Of a DNA stretch of 64,000 nucleotides, positions 35,562-47,938 are shown piece by piece. This stretch comes from Toxonevra muliebris. Its lineage: Eukaryota; Arthropoda; Insecta; Diptera; Pallopteridae. The notes under the pieces were generated by a model that was not told where the DNA came from, ran no database searches, and was given only the letters and a program-made list of their open reading frames with translations. Numbering within the stretch: the first letter of the stretch is position 1; every line of letters begins with the position of its first letter. The DNA lies in contig OY829326.1 in NCBI GenBank assembly GCA_963691655.1, forward strand, positions 52,879,776-52,943,775. Direction: 5' to 3'. The position numbers and the translations under genes are program-made.

Positions 35562-37756
35562 AAAAAACTAACTTTGCTGCTTTTTCGACTTTGCTTGGCA
35601 AAGTGATAAATTCGCATAAAAAATTACGAATGGGGACGCGAATGTCAATTTTAGGAGAATGCAGAAATCCGGTACATCATTAGTCAAAATGTTAATCACT
35701 TAAAACTGAGTCTTGAGATTTCAAACCCGCACTCTTGAATGTATCTACTTGGATTATTCTATCGTTCTTGGTTGCTTGGTCCAGTATAACGAATGCCGCT
35801 ATTACGGATGTTCAATGTCACGAATAGGAAAAGAGGTGATAGTGGAGTATCTCTTCCCGACCATACGGTTTTTACTTGTCTTGAGCTCCCTCATCTGTTT
35901 ATTTCATCTTGGCCATTGTGACGGTATCACCCTGTATTCAGAATAAGTTCAATCCTACTACAAAACTGGATTTTTGTTTTATTTTATTTTTTTCAATTCT
36001 TATGCTTTGGTTTTGATTTTATTAAATAAACTAATTAATATGCTACAAAATGTATTATTCTTTTTATTATGAAGGGAAAAATATTCGATTCTTTTACTTA
36101 GAGATTATCCATTGGTGTATGGGACAAATGACTAACCCAGAGGTTATTCGTGCATACATCATTGACCTATCCCGGTAGGGTGTGACAATGCGGTTTGTAC
36201 TTAAGGGGTGTGCATAAATCATCTGATGTTGTTTTAAGGGGGCAGTTGAAGCATTGATCTTCCTCATGTAGCAAGGAGGTTTCAAAATGTATAACATGAA
36301 TATTTTTGCGTTAAAAGTATAGCTAAAATAAATCATAAAACCACCTTAGGGCAGGTTGACAATGAGTTAAAAAGTTATTTAAACAGCAGCACGTGACTTA
36401 TGAATGTTTTCCTTTTACAACTCGGCGCCCAGTTTTGTTAAAATGGGGGTAAATTATATACATAAGTCTTTGACTCTTTTAACTGAGAATTTCTTCATAC
36501 TTAAATACAAATTTTATTTCTACCTACTGTACACATAAATAAGAATAATTTCAGAATTTTAAAAAAATTTCGCAACGCATAAAATACCAGTTTTCTAATT
36601 TGCCTATTTATAAAAAAAGGAAGAAAAACTCAACAACTACAACAACATACAAATACATTCATCAGCCAAAACATAAAAACAACAAATCCACTCAAGAGTT
36701 GTACATGTAAACGTCACTGAGATTATAATTAATATTGATAAATGGCTGGATTTGACTTCACTTCATTTAGCAAATTTCCAGATTGCATGCAGCAGCGTCA
36801 GAAGCGGGCACCTTTAATATAGGAATAGATGCAATATGATGATGGAAGCAGTAAGCAGCAGCGACATTGATGCTCACTTGAAAATCATTCATCAAAATGT
36901 ATATACACACACATACATATGTATGTACGTGTGTATGTAGGATGACAGCAACAGTTGCAGGCAAAAATCAGCAGCACCACAACAACAATATGTACATACT
37001 ATATACATACAACTGTAATTAAGCTGCTGGAGTAGCAATAATATTTTTTATTCGATTTTGTAATTTTAATATTTGTTTTTTTTTTTTTTTAATTTTCTGT
37101 TGATACAAAAAATTCAATAATCCCAGCAATATTGGAAAAAGTAAATAGACTGTATATTATATATATGCAGGCAACTATGTATATAATATACACATATACA
37201 GTAGCTACACCCACCCAATCAGTTACCATTACAGTCAACCCTCTCCTACATTTATCAAAGCTTGTGCGGCAAGCACATCAAAAAAAATTGTTATTACTTT
37301 TATTATTTTTGTTGGTTATTTTTGATTTTTTTTTTTTTTTAATAAATAAAAACGATTTTAATTAATATGCTTCAACTGAATGAAGTGCATTTGCAATTGC
37401 ACTTTACCGCCCCAAATTGGGTGGTTGGAGTGGGTGTAGATTGTTGTACTTATGTATCCGGTTTGTGTATAGCAACAGCTTCAGAAGTTCGCTGGGTATA
37501 TTGTTTGTTTACAGTAGTCAACAAATATTAATTTTGTTTCAACATAATTGTACCGGTAATGTAATGTTACCGGTTTACAGTGAAGCTTGACGCCATTCTC
37601 TGTGACAACTTTCTCAGTTCTTGAACTATTTATTGACCATCTGTTGGTGTTTCTACAATGGTATTTACAGTTTTCTAGAAAAAATTGCATCCCAATGAAA
37701 TCCATGTTCGTTTTAAAAAATTGTATTACCAGATATTGGAATCTGCATTATTATTA
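35562..37756. other. Spacer, no gene recognised
   Basis: The open frame at 35713-35946 has a hydrophobic stretch near its end but no signal peptide or domain that I recognise, and I do not call it. The remainder is AT-rich with TATG and CA runs (36900-36940) and poly(T) near 37080 and 37330. Confidence 0.35.
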
Positions 37757-38212
37757 TTAACCTTCACGTTGTATACGCGGGTCAGAAGCGACCTCATACA
37801 CACTAAAATTGGAATAATTGTAGTTTATTGAATTGTTTTTCAACTAAAAATAACTTTAGATGTGTTGAGGGTCTAAGATGTCTAGAATATTCCAAAACAA
37901 AAAATTATATTCAATATTTTTTGTGATATTTTTTGGGTAAAACAAATCAAAATGAATGAATCTTTCATTTTAAAAAAAAGAGATTTCGATTCTAACGATG
38001 ACATACGAGACTCAGGCTATCGTGATGATGGGGTCGTCGGATTATGGTAACGATGAAAAATTCGGTTTCGTTGAATGAAAATGGAAAAAGTGGTTGATGT
38101 AGTGGACCCCGAAATAAAATTTGCTTTTTTCCTTAAAAAAAAAATATGGGATCATTTTTGACTCTCATACATACCAGACTTTTCTCAAACACGTACACAG
38201 CCTGAAGGTTAA
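37757..38212. mobile_element. TTAA-flanked MITE (CCTTCA ends)
   Basis: TTAA (37757-37760) precedes CCTTCACGTTGTATACGCG, and the right end, reversed, is CCTTCAGGCTGTGTACGTG followed by TTAA (38209-38212). The ends match at 15 of 19 positions. The interior is 448 bp. A short acidic reading near 37950-38045 could be a remnant of coding sequence, but nothing in it is diagnostic. Confidence 0.75.
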
Positions 38213-38224
38213 TTACTTGTGTAG

Positions 38225-39165
38225 GAAAGATCCAATATTCAGGAACTGCAACCTACAAAGATTTTTTGCTCTGCATTCCTAATGAAGACTACAACATGAT
38301 TGTATCAAGCTATAAAAATGGCTTGTGGAAAATACCCCTTTTGTGCCCAGCTGCAGCTAAACAAGGCCCCATAATTATAGCCATTGTTTCATCGCCCACT
38401 TCTCAATGTTCGATTTCAAACAGGCCCAGCCGAGCTCTTAACAAAGATCGGAACCAATGTATATAGCCGATAAACCGTTCCGAGCAACCTCATGGCGTGT
38501 AATTTTCCATTGGTCAGGCTCCCAAAAAACTGTGTCTTTGCCATGGATAGACAAACGTTAAGTCGTATCAAAACACTCTTTCTACTTTTTCGAAGAAAAA
38601 CTCTACGAGGAAAATACTTTGAGAAATTAATGTTAACTACGCCTTTAAATCCATATTGGGAATATATTTTGACACATGTATCAATTAGTTGTATTTTGGG
38701 CTTACAAAGCACTAGGTCAAAAATGCCCAATGTGATTGTGTCGGGTCTAAAGACGCGAGCAACTTTGAGCCTTCTGTGTACCAATTTAGAACAAAGAGTT
38801 GACCTTTACAGTCTTTACGGTAATTAATCAGACTGAAAGTATATTTCTTTAATCATATAATACGTCACAAAACAGATTAAATAATAAGAATTTCACTAAG
38901 AATACCCACTGAACACTTCATTCCTTAGCAAGCTAAACAAAGCCTGCAGCCTCTGACCTAAAATGGTCTAGTGGTTTTTATAATGGCATTATTTTAGAGA
39001 ATATTCAAATTAAGTCCTTTATCAAGAGTAATACCAAAGTACTTGACCTTTTAAGAATACTCAAAGTAAACACGTCTTAAATAGCAAGAGAACCGAGGTC
39101 CAATTTGTATCTTCTATTGAAGGCAAAAAGAATAGCTATATTTGGGCTAATCCGTTCTGTGTACA
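38225..39165 (-). pseudogene. RNase H-type LINE, heavily decayed
   Basis: On the minus strand, ISPNIAILFAFNRRYKLDLG and, after a frame change, KVKYFGITLDKGLNLNIL at about 39160-39000 match the RT segment NP.KTE.V.FTRR.KL...KYLGV.LD..LNW of I/LOA-type LINEs. Near 38500-38330 a frame reads SNIEKWAMKQWL, similar to the connection region after RNase H. The middle portion cannot be assigned. Multiple stops make it a dead copy. Confidence 0.45.
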
Positions 39166-40185
39166 TTTTTTTCCTGCACCCCCAGATATATGCCCACCCC
39201 TGCTCTAAGGGCACATGCAAACAATTAGGCCCTATTAGTTCAGGCTTTAATTTCTGATATTAGCGAAGTTTTAAGCATTCAGCTCCACAATTTTAAATTT
39301 TTGAAAAATGGCCAAAAACGCTGTTTTTAGGAGTTTCAACCTTTTTTTTCTCAAAAACATGATGTGGTGGGAAGTTTTTGGCCGCAGATTCGTGTTCAGC
39401 ATGAAAAATTCATTCGGAAACACTAGGAATCATCTTATTCCCAAAACCCATCAACCCAATGATGCCATCACACAAATTTTAAGAATCATGCAACAATAAA
39501 TTAAAATTTTTTCGTACAGTGTTATTCATCAACATTGTCATCAGTAGCAGCAGCATCATCAATATCATTAGTATGAAGCACATGAGTGTTACATATGCAT
39601 GCATATGTATGCACATACCCAAAGGCATACATTAATATGCTCCCAAAGTGCATCATTTAGAAGCACTTTGAATTCTGCATCAAGCATAGAAACAGAAAAG
39701 CAGCACATAAAATAAGCAATTGAAACTTTGAAAGGTGTAAAAATAGAAGTGTGGTTAAAATAAATGCATTTTAAGAACATACAGAATTATTTGTTAAGTT
39801 ATTTACTTATTTCATTTTATGTTTTAATAACACAGGGCGGGGAAATTAAACTTTTTTTAGATGATTATAAAATTAAATATTTGTGCTTTGAATCCGAATC
39901 GGGATCTAGCTTGAATCACGTCAGGATTTCAAGAAATTTTAACCCGAAAGTGCTTGTAATTTTATATCGTCTAAAATTTTCTACAATTTGTTTTATTAGT
40001 TTCTACATCAGAATTTGAAAAATTCTAATTTAAAAATTTTAAACTGAAATCCCAAAACTAAATAAGCCATATTACAGCAAAAATTATTGGATCTGTATTG
40101 ACTAATGTGACCAGACGTTCCGGATTAAAAGAAAATTCAGGTAGCTAGGCTGGTAAATCTCATTGCACCACAACAGTAGAATTAA
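39166..40185. other. Spacer, no gene recognised
   Basis: AT-rich with a CATATG/TATG palindromic run near 39592-39615. No domain found. Confidence 0.35.
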
Positions 40186-40460
40186 TACCTTACCACAAAT
40201 GTAATGATTACACAGCCAGACAAAATTAAGAAGGGTTTTTTAGACCTCGGATTCGGGTTCAGCGACCCCAAAAACATATTATAAACATGCGGATTCGAAA
40301 AAAATTGCATGAGTTTTTTTGAGGTTATGTCAGAACCCTGACGTGCTGGGGTTCTGTGGACTTTGGATTCGGATTCAGCGATTTCAGAAACATATAGTAA
40401 GCATGGTCTGACCTCCAGACTCGAAAAAATATTTTTTTTGTGCGGCTGTGCTATCAAATA
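40186..40460. repeat. Two-unit repeat with GGATTCGGRTTCAGCGA
   Basis: The motif ggattcgg(g/a)ttcagcga occurs at about 40239 and 40364, followed in both by aacatat and a second gattcgaaa or gactcgaaa. The units are about 125 bp apart. The ccgaatcc core also appears in the TTAA element at 27363-28051 and near 63720, so it is probably a relative of that family. Confidence 0.45.
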
Positions 40461-42681
40461 AACTAAACTTAGTTTTGGTATCATGGGCAAAAGATTTTAT
40501 TATCTCAAAACTTTGTCTTGAAAACTTGAATCTTAAAATTTATAATTCCAACGATACACAATTGAATCGTCAAGCCTGTGGAAAGTGATTATAATTTATT
40601 TCAAATCTTCAAATCCCTCTCAGCTAGCCTCAAAGTTGCATTGCATTATGTAACAACGAAACTGCAATCAGAACGCTGGTCTTGGGAGCATAAAAATTCA
40701 CATCTTTCCCGGACATGTACGAGCCTTAACGTAATCGAAAGGTGTGTTTTAGAAGCGCTTCTGAAATGAATTTCTCAACTGTTGAAACCAACATAAAACC
40801 CTCGGTTTTCCCGGCAGATGAAAACTTTCGTGTTCAGTCTATTTTTATTAATTAAATATTTTATTAAAAAACATTAATAAATAGTTTTTCTCGACGTATT
40901 TTTCCGCAAGCTATGACGAATCTAAGTTTTTTAAAAACTGTATTCGTCAATGATACCAGGTAGAAGTTATAATCTGACCTCATTGAGATCCCAAGTTAAA
41001 ATTTGAACAGACTACAGATAATATCAAGCTCTTTCGGTAGACCTTTCCGTGCAAAATACTCAACTTAAGATTGTTGCTCTTGGCTTTAAATACTTTTTCA
41101 AGAAACAAAAGTTCCTAAAGATACGGTACTCTTTTTTATAATCTGTGGGTACAACTCCGCGATTATATGAGAAATTTAAACAATAATTAAAAGAAAAAAC
41201 TTGTTCCTCCTTCTATATCCTACCCCACTCCCTCTCCCCTCCCATCACTCTCTCTTCCACTACTTATGGGTCCACAAATGGTCGTGATATATATGGAACT
41301 CAAAATATAAACAAAAAACGATAAGACAAATCCTTTTTTTTTTTGTATCCGAGGAAGGCCTTAAAATGGGTAGATCCAGTAACGAACGCATAAATAAATT
41401 TCGGAAGGTAAGAGGGTAGGAGAAAAAAGGTTTCAGAAAAATATTTAAATTATTTCAACAAAACCCTCGTACATTCACCTCTAGGTGGATTACATTCATT
41501 TTTTAGTGTAAATTTATTCTTGAGTTTGTACATTTTCGCACTAAATGTTGCCGAGTTATTTTAACTCTTTCAGCAGCTGTCGAATTTCACAGTAGGATTT
41601 AAATTTCTAATTTAATTAATACTTCCGAGTTTCGGGAAATTCTAAAACTAATTTTCTTCAAGTTTTCTTGTATACTTTTCAAAATAAAATTATGATCTAA
41701 AATAGCAGGAATATATCAAGGATAATAAAAATATGTCATCTGAAGCAAATAAATAGCACGATTACAAGCAAAGAAAAAATTATATATAATATAAAAAAAT
41801 AAATGTTTCTTTAATTTAAAAGTGTAAATCAAGGAATGGGTGTATCTACATATTTTTACATATTTACATGGTTTATTTGCCAAAAGTTGCATTTCCCTTT
41901 TGCAAAAATCACATTTGCTGCTTTTTGTTGCTGCTGCAATTCTTTATACTCGCCCAGAACAAAATTCTCTGCATTCATTCTGGACATGGGTGGTGGTAGA
42001 GAAAAAGGGGAAGGGGTGAGGCGGTAACATCACTAGCGTTGCAATTCTCAACATATGCAGTACGTCATCGCCCTATTGCTTTATTCAATTTGCATTTATT
42101 TTAAATGCATCTGCATTTTTTGTTGCTTTTGATATTGAGTTATCATTACAAGCATTATTCGATGGTTGGATGAATGGATGAATGAAGGAAGGAATGAAAG
42201 AATAAAGAAGCATAATAGATGCAAGCATGAATGGATGGCGGCCAAAAAATTCGTTTTTACTCTCACTGTTCAATAAAGCGTTTTTATCAATTCAAACGCA
42301 TAGTGTAGGTAGCAACAAATATGCTAAAAGCCACATGTATGTATGCAAGTATGTCTGTATTCATGTCTATATGTATTAGCAACAATGCATATTTTGTTGT
42401 TGTTGTCACTGCTGTCGGCAGTTTTATTTTATTTTTTATTTTTTGGCCAGCATTTGATGTTAACATAACCGCACCACACATCATAATTCACAAACACACA
42501 GCACACACACACAAGCACTTAAAACTTGTTTGATTTTTATTTTATTTTTTTTTTTATTTTTAGAATTTATATTTTTATATTTTGTTGCTGTCTTCTACCA
42601 CTCAACGCAAAATTTCATGTGCTTTCCATTTAACGTTGAGTCTTTTATATTTGTATCGCATTTGTTAGCGGATTGAATATC
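40461..42681. other. Spacer, no gene recognised
   Basis: AT-rich DNA. The block at 41205-41310 (CT-rich, then tatgggtccac..atatat) resembles the outer arm of the palindrome at 16867-18072. Simple TGAATGGA and GT runs occur near 42165-42240 and 42390. No gene is seen. Confidence 0.4.
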
Positions 42682-42753
42682 TCCCATATTGTCTAGTGGT
42701 TAGGATACCCGGCTCTCACCCGGGAGGCCCGGGTTCGATTCCCGGTATGGGAA
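42682..42753 (+). tRNA. tRNA-Glu (anticodon CTC)
   Basis: The 72 nt sequence folds as a full cloverleaf. The acceptor stem is TCCCATA with TATGGGA plus discriminator A. The D arm carries the A box (gtctagtggttagg). The anticodon stem CCCGG/CCGGG encloses loop CTCTCAC with anticodon CTC at 42715-42717. The T arm CCCGG/CCGGG carries the B box ggttcgattcc. A T7 run at 42758-42764 is a good RNA polymerase III terminator. All stems are fully paired, so it is likely functional. It decodes GAG as glutamate. Confidence 0.96.
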
Positions 42754-42757
42754 ATTC

Positions 42758-42764
42758 TTTTTTT
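42758..42764 (+). terminator. Pol III terminator of tRNA-Glu
   Basis: A run of seven T starts five bases after the mature 3' end, as expected for polymerase III termination. A 26 nt T run follows at 42776-42801. Confidence 0.8.
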
Positions 42765-42930
42765 ATTATTCTAGATTTTTTTTTTTTTTTTTTTTTTTTT
42801 TGTGACAGCATAAAGCTTTTGAATTTAGTTGTATTGTTTCTTGGTTTGAGAATTCAAGCTGCAGCCTGTATTTAACCCTCAGCAGAACAATTTTACAGCA
42901 AGAAATTAATTTTGATGCACAGTTGGTAGA

Positions 42931-43904
42931 CTGAGAAAAGCGGGCTAAAATTTATATAAGAGCAAAAGTGAAATAATTTAGAGTGTCAGTGCAAGAATGG
43001 CATAAGTAATACGGTTTAGAGTGAAAATGAAACGACTTAAAAGTAAGAGCAAAAATGGTATAAGAATTCTTTCAGAGCAAGAACAGCATAGTTTTTTATT
43101 CCGTTTTCGCTCTGAACATATTTCGTTTCACTTTTGCTCTGAACATATTTCGTTTTGCTTTTACTCTTAAGTAAAATTATTCCATTTTTTTCTGAGCGTA
43201 GAAGTTATACCACTTTTCCTCTCAGCCACTCAAATGAGGACGATTCGGTTTTATATCACTTTTGAATGATAAATGGCAGGCTGAGAAGAAAAGCGGGCTA
43301 AAATTTATATAAGAGCAAAAGTGAAATAATTTAGAGTGTCAGTGCAAGAATGGCATAAGTAATACGGTTTAGAGTGAAAATGAAAAGCCTTAAAAGTAAG
43401 AGCAAAACTGGTATAACAATTCTTTCAGAGCAAGAACAGTATAGTTTTTTATTCCGTTTTCGCTCTGAACATATTTCGTTTCACTTTTGCTCTGAACATA
43501 TTTCGTTTTGCTTTTGCTCTTAAGTAAAATTATTCCACTTTTTTCTGAACGTAGAAGTTATACCACTTTTCCTCTCAGCCACTCAAATGAGGACGATTCG
43601 GTTTTATATCACTTTTGAATGATAAATGACAGGCTGAGAGGAAAAGCGGGCTAAAATTTATATAAGAGCAAAAGTGAAATAATTTAGAGTGTGAGTGCAA
43701 GAATGGCATAAGTAATACGGTTTAGAGTGAAAATGAAACGCCTGAAAAGTAAGAGCAAAAATGGTATAACAATTCTTTCAGAGCACGAACAGCATAGTTT
43801 TTTATTCCGTTTTTGCTCTGAACAAATTTCGTTTTGCTTTTGCTCTTAAGTAAAATTATTCCACTTTTTTCTGAACGTAGAAGTCTTACCACTTTTCCTC
43901 TCAG
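42931..43904. repeat. Tandem array of a foldback unit, 2.8 copies
   Basis: Units begin with ctgagag(g)aaaagcgggct at 42931, 43281 and 43634 (periods 350 and 353). Each unit ends ccacttttcctctcag, the inverted form of its start, at 43225, 43578 and 43904. A linker of about 55 bp with caaatgaggacgattcgg lies between units. Inside are repeated gagcaaaagtgaaa and its complement, so each unit can fold on itself. The third unit lacks about 25 bp. Confidence 0.85.
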
Positions 43905-44453
43905 CCTCTCAGTTGATTGTTTTGGTTCCAGAACTATTGACGAAATACATGAGTAGAAATTGAAAGAATTTTTCAGTAACTTTGACAAGATGATGCCCCA
44001 CAGGTAATAACTATCTTGCTCTTACAAAACTACTTCTTATCACACTTCCCATAAGAAAAAGCAAGATAGCATTTCATTTACAATATAAATAGCAGTAGAA
44101 TGCTGTCGCTCTCTCAGATGCACACTCATCCACTCTCCAAATTCATACGTTATTCAAATTCATAATACCTACACGATATTGAAATATAATTTTTCTAAAT
44201 TAATTTCAAATGTTAATTTCATCCATCGCTCCATACTCAGATAATAAAATGTTTGCTATTTCTGTTCGGTAATTTAAATTAATTTGAAACATCAAATTAC
44301 TCGATTAACATTTTTATGCATTCGACAATCGATTGAGTCTGCGAGCAGCATAAGAAAAATTACGACAAACTCGACCGACACAGAGACACATCGCAAACTG
44401 TGATCATTATTTAAAAGCGATCTTGGCGAATTGAATTTACAGCGCGAAGCCTG
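43905..44453. other. Spacer upstream of a candidate promoter
   Basis: No coding sequence. The stretch from 44340 is more GC-rich and less repetitive, consistent with proximal regulatory DNA of the promoter proposed at 44454. Confidence 0.3.
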
Positions 44454-44605
44454 TATTATATTGTTGCTTGCGATCTACGACGTTCAGTCTACGGTCTGGG
44501 CTAGCTACAAAATTTAATTACCGCCATACCGCAATTAGCAACATAGTATTTATTGATGTGTGTTTTCGCCATCATAATTTAAATTTATGAAGATAGTCCT
44601 TCCTT
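44454..44605 (+). promoter_or_regulatory. Candidate TATA/Inr promoter with a 19 nt first coding exon
   Basis: TATTATAT starts at 44454, 32 bases before the A of an initiator TCAGTC (A at 44486), which is the standard spacing. About 100 bases of leader follow to an ATG at 44587. It is followed by AAGATAGTCCTTCCTT and a strong donor GTAAGT at 44606. A first exon coding only about six residues (MKIVLP) is a common layout in small secreted or cuticle protein genes of flies. I could not find a convincing second exon, so the gene is unidentified. Confidence 0.35.
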
Positions 44606-45544
44606 GTAAGTTGTTGCTTTTTCATATTGGCAACTAACTAGTTCAAGAAGATCACAAGTTGCTAAAGTTTTTCCTTTTTACATGTGAATTCAATACATTT
44701 TTGCATTTTTCTTTATGTTTATAGCTCGGTTTGGCTGTGAGTTTGACTCGCTTTATTAGATAGTAAACATTTGTAAATATATAAAGTAATTGGTTGCAGC
44801 AAGGATTTTTTTAAAGGCTTTGTAGTTTAAAAGCTATAAAAAATAGTATATAAATGTATATGTATATTGATTTATGAATGCCGTTTTTATTGCAACAGGT
44901 TCAACGATTATTTCAAAATGTTTGATAAACCAGTTCACAGCGAAATTAATAGTTTGGCAACATGCGCGATAGCATTGCAGATATTACGTTGAAATTTACA
45001 TGCAAAAATTGATTAGTAATGGAAACTTAAAGTAGATTGACAACGTTTATATTTACAGTACAAATTAGGATACATCAACCCTTAGAATATCCATTCTATG
45101 CAGATGGGTACTAGGGTTCTGTAGATCTCTTTTTACTTAGTCGTTACTCCCTGATTCTACATAACACTGCCGAAAAATATTTCGTATCAAAACTTAAGGG
45201 GAGGAGGTTGAGTTCCCGAAACAAAAAAACTATTCCAGTGCCGCCATTTCGAGATTTCCGATTTCAAAATTACTGGATATAAACAATTTAAATTCACTAA
45301 GAGTCACAAAAAACCAGATCATATAAGAATACCGCTAATTGGGTAGACACACACAAACGCAAAAATATTAAAGTCGCTTTAACAAAAGCATAACTCAACC
45401 ATATCTTAAAAAAGGTTCATTATTGCCCATTCATATATACAGAGTATATCAGTGAAGCCATTTCCAGAGTAAGGTTTATTTCTAACTACTTACTACCTAC
45501 AGAACGAGAACTTTTCAAAAAATAATATTAAAAAAAATACTGGC
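44606..45544. other. Spacer or intron, no exon recognised
   Basis: An acceptor-like tttatgtttatag lies near 44725, but the frame after it closes quickly, unless a microexon ends at the gtgagt near 44737. No other coding signal is seen. Confidence 0.3.
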
Positions 45545-46880
45545 ATCAGGTGAAATTTAGGTAGGTAAATCTCAAAGAACCTAAAGCATTTGGTGAAACT
45601 ATTAACTTCTCAAAAGAAGTAAAATATCGGAGTGTGATTCTTGATGAAAACTATAATGGAACTCACATCTAGACAGGGCCCTAGTAAAAGTCTAGTAAAC
45701 AAGAACTGGGGACTCAGTCCTAACCTCGCAATGTGGCTATATACAGCTATAGCCAGACCAATAATCTAATATGCTGCACCAATATTGTGGAGTAAGGCAA
45801 AATAAAAAAAGAAAGAAGCTGTACAGTTTACCTGTAAGTTAATCTCTAAATCAGAAGGAATGGCGTGTAGAACCAATCTAATTCAAGAAATTTATAAGGT
45901 TGAAAGTTTTAATATTCTTACTAAAGACAAATGCCTTCCGTGCTTCAACTTCTGTCATAACTTTAATGTCACATTCTCTGATAGAAATAACTTAGAACAG
46001 GTTAGGCCTAAGTTTATAGGGGACTATCATGTATGGCATACGGATGGCTCCAAAACAAACGATGAAGTTGGGGCAGGAGTGTACTAGGTTAAACAAAAAA
46101 ATCCATTTATGATATGCGCACAGGTAACTCAGTTTTCCAAGCCGAGGTGCATGCCATTGAGCTCTGCCTAAGGGAGTATGAAAACAGATCTGTGGTCAAC
46201 TAGAACATTTACATACACTCTGACAACAGAGCAGTTTTTCTTACACTTTTCGCATACTAAATTACCTCTAAACTAGTTTGGAGCTGCCTACAGCTTTTAA
46301 TCAGTTTAGCATCTCATAACTGAGTACAACTCATTTGGGTGGCAGGGCATAAAGGGCATCTGCGGCCTACCACGAAGTTCCGTTAAAATTAGTTTAAAAA
46401 ATTGACTGGACAATAACTCGCTACAATACTGGAGGGAACTCTCGGTAACAGGCAAGCTAAATCATTCATGTGAAAATTCTGTCAACGAAAAACTAAACAA
46501 TTGTTTAATTTAAGCAGGAATCAGATCCGAATTGCCAAAGGATTCTGCACAGGACATTGTAGGGTCAATAAACACTTAACGACCTTGGGTCTAACACAAG
46601 ACGATACGTGCCGAATATGTAACGAGAAGGAAGAAACAGCGGAACATATTCTATGCCACTGTGAAGGTCTAATGAGAACCCGACTTCGTTACTTAGGAAA
46701 TTCTATCCTTCAACCGCACGACATAGCGGATACTTCTCCTAAAGAGATACTAAATTTCCTCAAAGAAGAGCTACAAAAACAATAAATTCCTGGTTGAATA
46801 TTACAATAGGCCCTAGATGGCCGCAGAACCTAATGCCCACCTCCTTATTAATCGAATCTAATTTAAAATTCAAATCCTTA
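45545..46880 (+). pseudogene. RNase H-bearing LINE, RT end to 3' end, broken
   Basis: In order on the + strand: INFSKEVKYRSVILDENYNG and WGLSPNLAMWLYTAIARPII (end of RT, with stops in between); the open frame 45860-46087 with HVWHTDGSKTNDEVGAGVY (RNase H first Asp); then FQAEVHAIELCLREY (catalytic Glu) and IYIHSDNRAVFL (second Asp) with stops; then the open frame 46501-46785 with RIAKGFCTGHCRVNKHL and the zinc knuckle CRICNEKEETAEHILCHC. A short 3' UTR with tattacaataggcc follows at 46799. The gene order is that of I/LOA-type elements. Stops and frameshifts inactivate it. Confidence 0.8.
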
Positions 46881-47060
46881 AAATCCGGTGAAATTGCCTA
46901 TTAAACAACTGTTGGGAAAATTGGTGATATTGATTTTTTTTTTTAATTGATGCAACAATTTATAAAATGAATTGTATATTATTTTTTTATTGAATTCTTC
47001 TCATGCTTTCAATTTTCCAAGTCAACCAAACTCGGAATTTTTTGAAAACAAAGAATAAAT
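46881..47060. other. Spacer between LINE and MITE
   Basis: Short AT-rich stretch without a recognised feature. Confidence 0.3.
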
Positions 47061-47938
47061 TTAACCCATTAAAGACTGCCCATAGATCCCGCAGCACGCT
47101 TTTCTTAAAAATCGTTGGAGATGTTCAAATAGACCTTGCAAAATTTCAGATTGGTAACTTCAAGCATTTTGGAATAGATATTTAAATACCCTACCAGCTT
47201 TTCTGGGTTCTTAGTGTACATGAAATTTTTTATATGGCAACTTTCTTTTGTCATCTGTTTCGCGAAGTAAACAAATGGAAATGTTGGACATGCAGATAGA
47301 ACGTGTATTCTAGTACAGATAATGACAAAACGTGGCCATTGTTGCCAATGTTGCCAATGTGATGTCAAAACAGAGTTTGGTTGCAAAAATTGTGAGCATT
47401 TCTGCATCCCAAAAAATGCTTTTTTGACTACCATAATGGAATACCACAAAACCAACAAAAAATCACAAAAATCAAAAAAGGTTTTTTAAATAAAAGTTTA
47501 ATAAAAACTGTTAAATGCTTTGCCTTTATTTGTACATTTTGTATGTATATTCTATTGTACGTTTTGTCGGTTGGGTATTTAAATACCCAAATCAGGAAAT
47601 CGGCTCCAGAGACTAGGTGAGCACGGAGATCGCAAATTTTTCTATAATCAATGGAAGGCACTGATGCGTAAAATTCATAACAATTTTCCCCTATTAACCC
47701 ATTTTTCACTATCCTTTCGATGTCCATTTTTAGGTTTTTGAAAATTCGCTAAGTTTGACCTTGGAGAACGGCAAGAAAACATTGGAATTCTACCTAACTT
47801 GCTGGAGCTAGCTCCATTCTTTCTTAATTGAATAAAGAAAACGTGAGCCCAATATTTGTTACAAGTTCCGAGATATTCAATTTCTTGCCAACACTCTTTT
47901 TTGGGTATTTAAATACTCAGCCGATATTAATGGGTTAA
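47061..47938. mobile_element. TTAA-flanked element with TATTTAAATA palindromes
   Basis: TTAA (47061-47064) precedes CCCATTAAAG, and the right end reads TTAATGGG then TTAA (47935-47938). Only eight end bases match (CCCATTAA). The 870 bp interior carries a perfect 20 bp palindrome at 47571-47590 (TTGGGTATTTAAATACCCAA) and related strings near 47178 and 47902. Open frames on the minus strand (47105-47458, 47428-47727) show no transposase motif. The short ends make this assignment weaker than for the other TTAA elements. Confidence 0.55.

Noticed and set aside
38416..38827. Overlapping frames of 122 and 111 codons on opposite strands
   Set aside because: They sit within a decayed LINE and neither frame carries a clear domain along its length.
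42931..43904. CRISPR-like array
   Set aside because: Units are 350 bp with inverted ends and no spacer diversity; the genome is eukaryotic.
47105..47727. Two minus-strand open frames inside the TTAA element
   Set aside because: No piggyBac transposase motif or other domain; length is compatible with chance.
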